Shown one piece after another: positions 6,958 through 14,516 of a DNA stretch of 14,869 nt. Under the pieces are notes generated by a model. It searched no databases. It saw nothing but the letters and a program-made list of their open reading frames with translations, and was not told the origin of the DNA. Position 1 is the stretch's first letter. Every line of letters starts with the position of its first letter. Origin of the DNA: Deltaproteobacteria bacterium UBA5754 (GTDB lineage: Bacteria; Desulfobacterota; Dissulfuribacteria; Dissulfuribacterales; UBA5754). A program made the translations under genes and the position numbers. The stretch lies in NCBI GenBank assembly GCA_002419025.1, contig DIFG01000017.1:1-14869 (forward strand), given 5' to 3'.

Positions 6958-7697
6958 GGCCCCTGTTGTGTGAGGATTTTTTTTATCTCTTCCGATTGCA
7001 GAAATTCCATAAACGAGACGGCGGCCATGGTATAGGTATCTTGCTGTAACCGTTTGACCACAAGCAGGATCGGACTATACAGCGTGTCATCGATGGGGAT
7101 GATGGTTTCCACCTTGTCCCTGATTGTCAGCGCCTCGGTCAGATTGATGAATCCCACATCGACCTCTCCGGTGAGCACATAGGCGGTCACCTGCGGGACG
7201 GTGCCTACGACAAGTAGTTTCGGCTCGATCTGCTGCCATATTCCCTTATTGGTGAGAAATTCCCGGGCCGCACGGCCATAGATCGCCTTTTCCTGGTCGG
7301 CTATGGCGATCCTTTTTATGGCCGCATTGGTCAATGCATTGAGATCCCGGAGCGGTATCCCTTTTGCCACGGCCGCGACAAGTTTTCCCTGGCCAATGGT
7401 TAATTCATCGGCGAAGGCCAGTTTGGCAGCGTCAAGGAACTGCTTGTCTCCAACGATGAAGTCAACGGTCCCGCTCTCTCGTGCCTGGGTGGTAATCTGG
7501 CCCATGTTACCGAACACCTTGTTGACCGGCCCCCCGGATCTGGCTGTGTAGGCATTACAGAGTTTATCGATCAGACGCCTGTACCCTGCGCCCGCCGCTA
7601 CGGTAAGTCCTTCTTCCGCATGGGCTACCGGGATCAAGACGAGAACAAAGGCTGCCAGGAGCGATAAAAAATGAACAGGGTTCAAAAAAGTGCGCAT
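6954..7697 (-). CDS. modA: Molybdate ABC transporter periplasmic binding protein ModA
   Basis: The 247-aa precursor has a Sec signal peptide: basic N-terminus, a hydrophobic run from about residue 9 to 24, and an AHA site with likely cleavage after A27. The mature protein begins LTVAAGAGY, the first strand of ModA-type type-II binding proteins. VDFIVGDKQFLD corresponds to the ModA segment 'DVFISAD..WMD', and the region GTVPQVTAYVLTGEVDVGFI to the family's second-lobe segment. It is somewhat divergent, so tungstate or another oxyanion could be the preferred ligand, but the neighbouring ModE-type operator argues for molybdate or tungstate. The ATG at 7697 has AGGGG at good spacing upstream. The modC stop lies 39 nt upstream and modB overlaps downstream. 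Confidence 0.85.
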   Translation of the reverse strand: MRTFLNPVHFLSLLAAFVLVLIPVAHAEEGLTVAAGAGYRRLIDKLCNAYTARSGGPVNKVFGNMGQITTQARESGTVDFIVGDKQFLDAAKLAFADELTIGQGKLVAAVAKGIPLRDLNALTNAAIKRIAIADQEKAIYGRAAREFLTNKGIWQQIEPKLLVVGTVPQVTAYVLTGEVDVGFINLTEALTIRDKVETIIPIDDTLYSPILLVVKRLQQDTYTMAAVSFMEFLQSEEIKKILTQQGP

Positions 7698-7736
7698 GTA
7701 GACCCCTAAAGCGAAGATAAATTGGGTATAGGCGCG

Positions 7737-8465
7737 TTATGTGGCGGTCCGTTTCGTTGCGAACCTTTCCGGAGAGGTTGTCATGTCCATGGCGATTAAC
7801 GACATCTGACGTTGCAACCAGGTTGGGTCTTCTTTTCCTTCCAACAGGGAAATGATGCGCCCTGATACAGATCGGGCCTCGATAAGATCGTGGGTAACCT
7901 GGATGATCGGCAAGGCCCACTGTTTCTGAAAGCCTGACAATTTTTCCCGGATGGCGTGACGATTTTCCATATCAAGGGCGGAGAACGGTTCGTCCAGGAG
8001 AAGCAATTTGGGGCGGCGGGCCAGGGTCTGGCATAGGGCAGCCCTCTGCCGTTCACCCCCCGATATCTGGTGGGGACGTTTTTTGTGTAAATGGGCGATA
8101 CCCATGGAATCGAGAAGATCCAGCGGATTTTCAGGGCAACGCATGGCAAAGAGGACGTTTTCTGCAAGGGACATGTGGGGAAACAGGGCGTATTCCTGGG
8201 AAAGGAAACCAATCTCCCGGGACTGGGGGGTGGCCCTTTCTCCGGTCATTGCATTGTTCCAGCACCTGCCCTGAAAATGGACATGCCCGCCGTCAAGATC
8301 TTCCAGGCCCGCAAGACAGCGAAGGATGGTCGTCTTGCCTGAGCCGGACGGTCCGGTCAAAATGACTGTTTCGCCCGGCAGGCAGGTGATGGAAACTGAC
8401 AGGGTATAGGTTGAGAGTTTTTTCAGCAGTGTGGCCTGAAGTCCGTCTTCAGTGGAAGTTGACAT
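7737..8465 (-). CDS. modC: Molybdate ABC transporter ATP-binding protein ModC (short form)
   Basis: This 242-aa ABC ATPase has all core motifs: Walker A GPSGSGKT (38-45), Q-loop Q90, signature ISGGERQ (134-140), Walker B LLLLDEP with D158/E159, D-loop SALD and H-loop H192. It energises ModB. E. coli ModC is about 350 aa because of a C-terminal mop/TOBE domain that senses molybdate; that domain is absent here, and the chain ends about 30 residues after the nucleotide-binding core. The gene is first in the operon (modC-modA-modB), whereas modA-modB-modC is the usual order. A ModE-type operator sits 38 bp upstream of the start. No strong Shine-Dalgarno is visible at the ATG 8465. Assignment as ModC rests on motif plus context. 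Confidence 0.87.
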   Translation of the reverse strand: MSTSTEDGLQATLLKKLSTYTLSVSITCLPGETVILTGPSGSGKTTILRCLAGLEDLDGGHVHFQGRCWNNAMTGERATPQSREIGFLSQEYALFPHMSLAENVLFAMRCPENPLDLLDSMGIAHLHKKRPHQISGGERQRAALCQTLARRPKLLLLDEPFSALDMENRHAIREKLSGFQKQWALPIIQVTHDLIEARSVSGRIISLLEGKEDPTWLQRQMSLIAMDMTTSPERFATKRTAT

Positions 8466-8503
8466 GGTTGAACGTCTGTTGTGTCTACTTGAAAGACCGA
8501 TAC

Positions 8504-8531
8504 ATCGTTATATTATTTAGTATATAGCGAT
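8504..8531 (-). promoter_or_regulatory. ModE-type operator before modCAB (with overlapping -10)
   Basis: Two 11-bp half sites, ATCGTTATATT (8504-8514) and TATATAGCGAT (8521-8531), are separated by 6 bp. The published proteobacterial ModE box is, as I recall it, ATCGCTATATA-N6-TATATAACGAT; the right half is a perfect inverted match to ATCGCTATATA and the left half differs at few positions. On the minus strand a -10-like TAATAT (complement of 8510-8515) lies inside the box, with TTGGGC (complement of 8533-8538) 17 bp upstream. Binding of Mo-loaded ModE would cover the promoter and repress uptake. No modE gene is in the window. Confidence 0.8.
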
Positions 8532-8601
8532 GGCCCAAAAAAAAATGAACCGAAAAAATCAGGAATGGTTCCCCTTGCGCAAGCCGTCTCTCCCACCCAT
8601 G

Positions 8602-9345
8602 TCAGTAGGAGCACGGACAAAAGCGTTCATAGTCATAAATTTCGGCAATGCCCGCTACCGTAACGCCATAGAACACCACGGGTTTCCCCCCGACAAATTT
8701 TTCCATGGTCGCGTTTACCGCAGTCGAACCCGTTGCCAGGATGATATCGGCCCATTTGATGCTCGCTTCCGTCTCCGCCGGACCTTGTATCAGCACGCCG
8801 TATTTCACCAGCCCGATATTGTTCTCATCCAGGTCCACGACCCGGATCGGAAATGACCCGGACAAGGCATTGATCATCGCGGGCAGGAAGCCGATGAAAC
8901 AGATCCTCGGAGACCCGAACCGTTCAGCGACGTATTGTGCAAGTTTCCCGGCGCAGACCTCGGGATCGTGATCCCGGCAGTGGACGGTGCGCTCAACGAG
9001 GCCCAGCTCGTTCATGACGGCGTTAAGGCCTGCGATAAGACACGCCCGTTCAAGGTCATTGGACAGCGGAAGATCAAGAATATCCTTTATGGTTCCTCTG
9101 AAATTTCCAGGCATGCATGTATATGCCTCGCCCTTTCCTCCCATAAATTGGGCCTCGATCATCACTTCCTTGCCCTTCAGCAACGGATAATCCTTTTTCT
9201 CAGGCTCCCCGATGGCCTCCTTGGCGGTCAGCGTTCTCGCGGTGATGTCTACAGGTTCATCTGCAAACCCGTGTATTTTGCCCAGACTGTCCAATTTCTG
9301 TCTCAGGCCATTATAAAAATCCGGATTTTCAATATGTTCTGTCAT
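8602..9345 (-). CDS. DUF364/DUF4213-type protein (putative heavy-metal chelation fold)
   Basis: The 247-aa cytosolic protein resembles the DUF4213-DUF364 family, described as an enolase-N-like domain followed by a Rossmann-like 'heavy-metal chelation' domain. Family-like segments are DYPLLKGKEVMIEAQFMGGKGEAYT near residue 55-80, the SPRICFIGFLPAMINAL strand-helix, VVDLDENN, and the C-terminal ADIILATGSTAVNATME with KPVVFYGVTVAGIA. Cysteines at VHCRDHDPEVC and the C-terminal CPC could hold metal; that is inference. An upstream ATG at 9393 would add 16 residues, but the ATG at 9345 has GGAAG just before it and is preferred. The gene lies upstream of modCAB on the same strand, and a degenerate ModE-type box precedes it, which suggests a role in molybdenum or tungsten handling. 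The exact function is unknown. Confidence 0.75.
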   Translation of the reverse strand: MTEHIENPDFYNGLRQKLDSLGKIHGFADEPVDITARTLTAKEAIGEPEKKDYPLLKGKEVMIEAQFMGGKGEAYTCMPGNFRGTIKDILDLPLSNDLERACLIAGLNAVMNELGLVERTVHCRDHDPEVCAGKLAQYVAERFGSPRICFIGFLPAMINALSGSFPIRVVDLDENNIGLVKYGVLIQGPAETEASIKWADIILATGSTAVNATMEKFVGGKPVVFYGVTVAGIAEIYDYERFCPCSY

Positions 9346-9409
9346 AATTCTTCCAGTTTTTACGACGCCATCATCATTAGTGAATCGCATCATTTTTGTA
9401 AGTCAAACG

Positions 9410-9437
9410 CTGGTTATATTAACATGGGAATAACGAT
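9410..9437 (-). promoter_or_regulatory. Degenerate ModE-type operator before the DUF364 gene
   Basis: On the plus strand CTGGTTATATT (9410-9420), 6 bp, and GGAATAACGAT (9427-9437) form the same 11-6-11 arrangement as the operator before modC. The outer half (ATCGTTATTCC when read on the minus strand) keeps ATCG-TAT, and the inner half keeps the TTATATT block. A TTGACC -35 (complement of 9438-9443) and TAATAT -10 (complement of 9416-9421) are 16 bp apart. The -10 has the same offset within the box as at modC. Confidence 0.45.
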
Positions 9438-9563
9438 GGTCAAGGCCAATTGCCCGAAAACTGAGGTTTAGAAGGGAAAAGTCCAGGGAGGGGCTGTCGT
9501 ACAAAACATTTTTCGCCGACGGGCAACGCATCCATCGGACAAAAGGTAATTTGGGAACTTCCC

Positions 9564-10757
9564 CTATGACACCGCTGCCCGGAGAATCTCCGCCTTGTCC
9601 GTCATCTCCCACGGAAGGCCAAGGTCGGCCCGTCCGACCTGTCCGTATGCGGCCAGTTTCTTGAAGAATCCGCCCTTGATCATGCGGGGCAGATGGCGAA
9701 GCTTGAACTGTTTTAGGATGCCGGCCGGACGGAACTCGAAGTGTTCGGAAAGGAGCCGCACGATCTCCTCGTCCGGAACCTTGCCGGTCCCAAAGGTCTC
9801 TACCAGGATGCTGACAGGCCTTGAGCGACCTACGGAATAGCTCACCTGGACCTCACACTCGTCGGCGATCCCGGCGGCCACAACGTTCTTTGCGGCGTAT
9901 CGGGCGGCATATGCGCCAATGCGGTCCACACGCCTTGGGTCCTTGCCGCTCAGGGCGGCGCCGCTGTGCCTGGCATATTCTCCATAGGTATCGATGGCGT
10001 TCTTTCGCCCTGTGAGCCCTGAATGGACCGCGGGCCCGCACCCCAGATGGGAAAAATCGGACCGGATGTCGATGTAAGTGTATGCATCCGGCCGGATCTC
10101 CTCTTCCTTGAAGACCTCGTCGATGACCGTCTCCTTGACGTCGTCGAAAAGTCCCTTGGGGTCGGCTGATTTCTTCATGCATGTCTGGATCGTGATGGTC
10201 TGGATCCGGCTCGGTCGTCCGTTTTTGTATTCCACCCCTACCTGGGTTTTGGCGTCAGGCGTGAGGTATGGAAGGATGTTCGTGTAGCGGACCCGGGAGA
10301 TCTTTCGGGCGAGCCGATGGGCGAGGAAGATTGGCATTGGCATGAGGACAGGCGTCTGATTGCAGGCATAGCCGAAGGCGTTGGCCTGGTTGCGGACCGG
10401 AATCCGCTCGATCTCGTCCTCGTCGATGGCCAGCTCGTCGAAACGGAGGGATTCCTCGAGGGGCTGTTCCTTGAGGCTCGTGAGCGCTGTGCAACTCCGT
10501 CCGCTGAAGGCCTCGTCCTGGTAGCCAACCTCGTTGATGATCTCCCTGGCCACATATGGGACGTCCACAACCGCTGTCGAGGCGAACTGGACAGCGAGGA
10601 AGACGATGGACTGGGAGATGGCACATTCGGCGATGATGGACGAGAGGGAGTCCTGCTGGAGGAACCTGTCCACGATGGCGTCGCTGATCTGGTCGCAGAG
10701 TTTGTCCGGATGCCCCTCTGTGGCCGATTCGGATGTGAAGAGAAAATCCTTTCTCAT
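9564..10757 (-). CDS. metK: S-adenosylmethionine synthetase, divergent MetK
   Basis: The 397-aa enzyme would make S-adenosylmethionine from ATP and methionine in the cytosol. Numbered from the ATG at 10757, EGHPDK holds H16 and K19, DAKTQV holds D168/K170, GLTGRK holds R251/K252, and SGKDPRRVDR holds K272/D273. Length and the C-terminal LPWEMTDKAEILR are typical. Two sites differ from E. coli MetK: the mobile active-site loop GAGDQGLMFGYATNE reads as PVRNQANAFGYACNQ (D118 to N123), and GPMGDCGLTGRK reads as GPAVHSGLTGRK (D238 to H245). I think a subfamily with these changes exists in Desulfobacterota-like genomes. The ATG overlaps the stop of the P-type ATPase by 4 nt; a possible AAAGG site lies 8 nt upstream. 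An in-frame ATG at 10811 is inside the ATPase gene and unlikely. Confidence 0.85.
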   Translation of the reverse strand: MRKDFLFTSESATEGHPDKLCDQISDAIVDRFLQQDSLSSIIAECAISQSIVFLAVQFASTAVVDVPYVAREIINEVGYQDEAFSGRSCTALTSLKEQPLEESLRFDELAIDEDEIERIPVRNQANAFGYACNQTPVLMPMPIFLAHRLARKISRVRYTNILPYLTPDAKTQVGVEYKNGRPSRIQTITIQTCMKKSADPKGLFDDVKETVIDEVFKEEEIRPDAYTYIDIRSDFSHLGCGPAVHSGLTGRKNAIDTYGEYARHSGAALSGKDPRRVDRIGAYAARYAAKNVVAAGIADECEVQVSYSVGRSRPVSILVETFGTGKVPDEEIVRLLSEHFEFRPAGILKQFKLRHLPRMIKGGFFKKLAAYGQVGRADLGLPWEMTDKAEILRAAVS

Positions 10758-13700
10758 GGCGATGGCCTTTTTCGTTTTTTGATGGACTCGTTGATCAGGA
10801 ACGGGAGGCATGCGGCGCCTCCCGTAACTACCGCATCCACGGCCCCGATTGCGCCTATCCCGAGGAGGGATCGGAGACCGGGAAAGAAGAGGGCTGCCCC
10901 CTGAAGGGCCAGGGATCCGCCCACGGCTGCATGGAGATATGGGTTGGGCCGGGAGACGGCTGCCCCAAAGGCGTTTTCCGTATCAGACCTGCAAGTGTAA
11001 GCATGGAGAAGCTGGGAGGTGGTGAGGGACAGGAACGCCATGGCGCTGGCTCCGGGGCCCACACCGTGGCGTAGGATGCCGTATCCATAGGCCCCGAGTG
11101 TGGAGACGCTGATGATGGCCGCCTCCCGGCCGATTCGGTGCATGTCATCGCGCCTGACGATCGCCTCTCGTGGATTCCGCGGAGGACGATCCAGGACGTC
11201 CGCCTCCGGGGCCTCCATGGAGAGGGCAAGGCCGGGGAAGATGTCCGTAACGAGGTTTATCCAGAGGAGCTGCATCTCCGTCAGGGGCTGCCCGGTCCCG
11301 AGGACGTTCGAGACAAAGGAGACCATGATCTCGCTCATGTTGGTGGAAAGGAGATACCCGAGGGACTTGCGGACATTGTCATAGATGGTGCGGCCCCGGG
11401 AGATGGCAAGGATCATGGTCTCGATCCGGTCGTCCTCGATGACCACGTCGGCCACCTCGCGGGCCACGTCGGTCCCTGTCTCTCCCATGGCCACACCTAT
11501 GTCTGCCGCCCGCAGGGCTGGGCTGTCGTTCACCCCGTCCCCGGTCATGGCCACGACCTTCCCGGCTCCCTGGAGGGCCTGGACTATCTCGAGCTTGTTG
11601 GCTGGGCTCACACGGGAAAAGATGCTCGCCCGCACGGCGAGTCCCCGAAGCGCCTGAGGATCGAGGTTCGAGATATTGGAAGAATCGAGGATGATCAGCT
11701 TGTCCCCTCCGCTGATCTCGAGTTCCTTGCCCACGGCAAAGGCGGTCGGGGACTGGTCTCCGGTGATCATGACCGTGGCGATCCCAGCCTGGTGGAAACG
11801 TCTGATGAGCTCCTTGACCCCGGGTCGAATGGGATCCGTCATGCCGGCAAGCCCAAGCCACGTCAGGTCCTGTGTAAGGACCTCGTCATCCGGGAGCGGA
11901 TCCCCGTCGAGGAACCGGCAGGCGACCCCGAGGACCCGGAGCGCCCTGCCTGCCATGCGTTCGTTCTGCATGCGGATCCTCATGACGTCTTCTTCCTCGA
12001 GGGGACATTCCGCTCCTCCAAGGATCTGGGCGCGGCACAGGGCCAGCACCTCTGAGGGGCTTCCTTTGACAGCGACAAAGTGGCGACCGGTGGGGAGGCG
12101 ATGGACGGTCACCATGAAGTTTCTTTGTTCCGCCCTGTGAAGGATCTTGACCCGAGGGGTGGCTGTTTTGAGGCGCTGGATGTCGATCCCCCCCTGTACG
12201 GCAAGGGCGAGGAGGGAGTTTTCCGTGGGGGTCCCCTGGATCTCGAAGTCGTTTCCGTTGCGGGGAATGATCTCGCTTTCGTTGCAGAGGGCGCATACGA
12301 TGAGGATTCCCCTGAGCTCGTCGGCGATGTCGAGCCCATCCTGCGGGCAGGGAGCGAGGGTCCATTGTGTGTGGATGGGAACGACCTTCTCGCCTGCGTA
12401 AATCTCAACGACCCTCATGCGGTTTTCCGTAATCGTTCCGGTCTTGTCGAGGCAGATGACCTGGACAGCGCCCAGGGCCTCGATGGCCTCCAGGTGACGG
12501 ATGAGGATGTTATGACGCCTCATGTCACGGACCCCGAGGGCAAGGGTCGTCGTGGCCACAGTAGGGAGGCCTTCCGGGACAGCTGCCACGGCGAGAGAAA
12601 TAGCGGTCTTGAGCATGGGCAGGAGTCCGTGGCCTCGAAGGAGACCGAGAACGAACACGATCCCGCAGAGGACGCTGGAGATGGCAACGAGTCGGGTCCC
12701 GATGGCGTCAAGCTGGCGCTCCATGGGCGTCTCAGGCGTTTGCGCCTCGCCGACCAGGGTCTGGATCCTGCCCATTTCCGTGTAACGGCCCGTGGCGACA
12801 GCGATGGCAAGCCCCTGTCCTCCGGTGACAAGGGTACCCATGTAGCACATATTCGTCCGATCGCTCAAGGGAATGCCACCTTCAGATACGATACGCATGG
12901 GGTTTTTCCCGACTGGAACCCCCTCTCCGGTAAGAGCGGATTCGTCTATGCTCAACCTCGCTGACTCGACGATGCGGGCGTCGGCTGGGACATAGTTTCC
13001 AGGCCTAAGGACGATGAGGTCTCCTGGGACGATCTCCTCAGCGCCGATCTCCCTGAGCTTTCCTTCCCGCACTACAATGGCCCTGGGGCGCACGAGCGTC
13101 TTAAGGGAGTGGATGGTCTTTTCCGCCTGACTCTCGGTGACGTAGCCTATGACGGCGTTGATGACCACGACCCCAAGGATGACAGCGGCGTCTATAAGTC
13201 CGCCCGTGAGAACGGAGATGCAGGATGCCAAACCGAGGAGCGCCACTGGTACCGAGGCGAACTGACCGAAAAAGATCTTGAGCCCTGAACGGGGAACCGC
13301 CTCGGGCAGGACGTTCGGACCGAACTTTCGGAAACGTTCCTGGGCTGCGATTGAGGAAAGACCGTCGCGGGGTGAGGTCTCGAGAAAGCCTGCCACCTCG
13401 CCAAACTCCATGAGGTGCCATGCAAGGGCCTTTTGTTCCTCGGATGTATCGACCAGTCTGACGAGTCGTCGCCTGGAGATTGCGGATTTCTTCTTTGTGG
13501 TGGATCGGTTCGGAGGTTCGCCTCCTGCTGGAGAGAGGGTTTTACCTACTCCAAGAGCGGGTTTTGAACCATATGTCGATTTGACGACCGTTTCAACGAG
13601 TGAGATGACCTGCGCTAGTTCCTGAGCCGCCGGAAACGTGACGAGAAGGTGACCGGTCAAGGGGTTGGCCTTGGCCCGAGAGATCAACTTCTCGTCACGC

Positions 13701-13816
13701 AGACGGCTTTCGAGATGACGCTTCAGGTCCTGGGAGCGGTAAAGGCCGGTGACGCGAAGACGTACCCTTCCAGGAACGGCCGTATGGACCGGTGTGATGA
13801 CGCGCGATGCCTCCAT
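10754..13816 (-). CDS. P2-type (Ca2+-ATPase-like) cation-transporting ATPase with N-terminal HMA-like domain
   Basis: This 1020-aa pump couples ATP hydrolysis to cation export across the inner membrane. The actuator TGE is at 296-298, phosphorylation site DKTGT at D457, nucleotide-binding KGSP at 584-587, TGD at 685-687 and MTGDGVND at 757-764. Ion-site residues of Ca2+ pumps are kept: PEGLP with E415 (SERCA E309), NMSE with N826/E829 (N768/E771), and NLVTD with N854/D858 (N796/D800). Calcium or manganese is therefore likelier than a heavy metal. Residues about 9-80 (HTAVPGRVRLRVTGL onward) resemble an HMA_2-type ferredoxin-like domain without the CxxC metal site; a basic linker (about 103-120) joins it to the pump. 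The ATG at 13816 lacks a good ribosome site, but no upstream in-frame alternative is better. It lies 19 nt after the repeat-protein gene and overlaps metK. Confidence 0.9.
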   Translation of the reverse strand: MEASRVITPVHTAVPGRVRLRVTGLYRSQDLKRHLESRLRDEKLISRAKANPLTGHLLVTFPAAQELAQVISLVETVVKSTYGSKPALGVGKTLSPAGGEPPNRSTTKKKSAISRRRLVRLVDTSEEQKALAWHLMEFGEVAGFLETSPRDGLSSIAAQERFRKFGPNVLPEAVPRSGLKIFFGQFASVPVALLGLASCISVLTGGLIDAAVILGVVVINAVIGYVTESQAEKTIHSLKTLVRPRAIVVREGKLREIGAEEIVPGDLIVLRPGNYVPADARIVESARLSIDESALTGEGVPVGKNPMRIVSEGGIPLSDRTNMCYMGTLVTGGQGLAIAVATGRYTEMGRIQTLVGEAQTPETPMERQLDAIGTRLVAISSVLCGIVFVLGLLRGHGLLPMLKTAISLAVAAVPEGLPTVATTTLALGVRDMRRHNILIRHLEAIEALGAVQVICLDKTGTITENRMRVVEIYAGEKVVPIHTQWTLAPCPQDGLDIADELRGILIVCALCNESEIIPRNGNDFEIQGTPTENSLLALAVQGGIDIQRLKTATPRVKILHRAEQRNFMVTVHRLPTGRHFVAVKGSPSEVLALCRAQILGGAECPLEEEDVMRIRMQNERMAGRALRVLGVACRFLDGDPLPDDEVLTQDLTWLGLAGMTDPIRPGVKELIRRFHQAGIATVMITGDQSPTAFAVGKELEISGGDKLIILDSSNISNLDPQALRGLAVRASIFSRVSPANKLEIVQALQGAGKVVAMTGDGVNDSPALRAADIGVAMGETGTDVAREVADVVIEDDRIETMILAISRGRTIYDNVRKSLGYLLSTNMSEIMVSFVSNVLGTGQPLTEMQLLWINLVTDIFPGLALSMEAPEADVLDRPPRNPREAIVRRDDMHRIGREAAIISVSTLGAYGYGILRHGVGPGASAMAFLSLTTSQLLHAYTCRSDTENAFGAAVSRPNPYLHAAVGGSLALQGAALFFPGLRSLLGIGAIGAVDAVVTGGAACLPFLINESIKKRKRPSP

Positions 13817-13835
13817 GCAGGGCGCGGATGTCTCT

Positions 13836-14516
13836 TTACTCTTTGGCCTTGGCCGGAGCCGCCTTTTTCACGGAATGCGTCTCCGCTTCATGCACGATCT
13901 CGGCCGGAGGCGCTGCGGTCTTTTCCGTTTTGGGCAGGATGGCGCAGAGGACCTCCTTCGCCCCGCCGGCGACACCGACAAGGACCTCTGTAACTGAGGT
14001 GGCCACGCTCTTTCCGATGGACCCCGCAGCATCTATCGCCCCGATGACAGAGACCTTGGCGACCTCCTCCACGTTTCCTCCGACCTCTTTTGTCGCCTCG
14101 ATTACGCCATCGACGGCCCGGCGAGCGACCATGGCGACGTCAGCGCCCACGTCTGCTGCCCCCTTGACGGCACCTCGCACCGTCTGGCTTGCGAAGGTCA
14201 CAAGGTCTCCCCCTACGTCGCTCACTCCCATGATCACACCCTTGGCGACACTTTTGGTCCCCATGATGAGCCCGGTGCCTACCTCCTCGGTGGCCTGGAT
14301 CGCGCCCTTGATGACATCCGAACTCACCTTGAGCCCTTCCTTGCTCACATCTCCGGTTGCACGAAGGGTGCTGGAGACCGTGTTACGGGCCAGGGATACG
14401 ATTTCGGCTTCAATCTCGTTGATTCCCTTGAGGCTTTTGACGATCCCTTCCTTGACTATGCTTCCCGCCTTGTCGAGCGGTGTTCCGGTCTTTTGGATCT
14501 CTTTCTCTTCCGCCAT
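13836..14516 (-). CDS. 22-residue tandem-repeat protein of unknown function
   Basis: I do not recognise a named family. The 226-aa protein is built of seven consecutive 22-residue units, starting at residues 39, 61, 83, 105, 127, 149 and 171, with a weaker one at 17-38. In each unit position 11 is mostly Gly, positions 9 and 13 are aliphatic, and positions 19-20 are usually Val/Ile-Gly. Twenty-two residues equal two 11-residue units, the period of amphipathic 11/3 helices in apolipoproteins, LEA proteins and synuclein, so a lipid-surface or membrane-associated helix is plausible; that is inference. Phasin-like behaviour is another possibility. The tail is rich in Lys, Ala, Pro and Glu (KKAAPAKAKE). 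There is no signal peptide. The ATG has a strong AGGAGG site 5 nt upstream. It is the first gene of the operon with the cation ATPase, 19 nt away. Confidence 0.8.
   Translation of the reverse strand: MAEEKEIQKTGTPLDKAGSIVKEGIVKSLKGINEIEAEIVSLARNTVSSTLRATGDVSKEGLKVSSDVIKGAIQATEEVGTGLIMGTKSVAKGVIMGVSDVGGDLVTFASQTVRGAVKGAADVGADVAMVARRAVDGVIEATKEVGGNVEEVAKVSVIGAIDAAGSIGKSVATSVTEVLVGVAGGAKEVLCAILPKTEKTAAPPAEIVHEAETHSVKKAAPAKAKE

Noticed and set aside
11138..12964. Plus-strand frames of 305 and 294 aa across the ATPase gene
   Set aside because: They oppose the unmistakable P-type ATPase and show no family motif.
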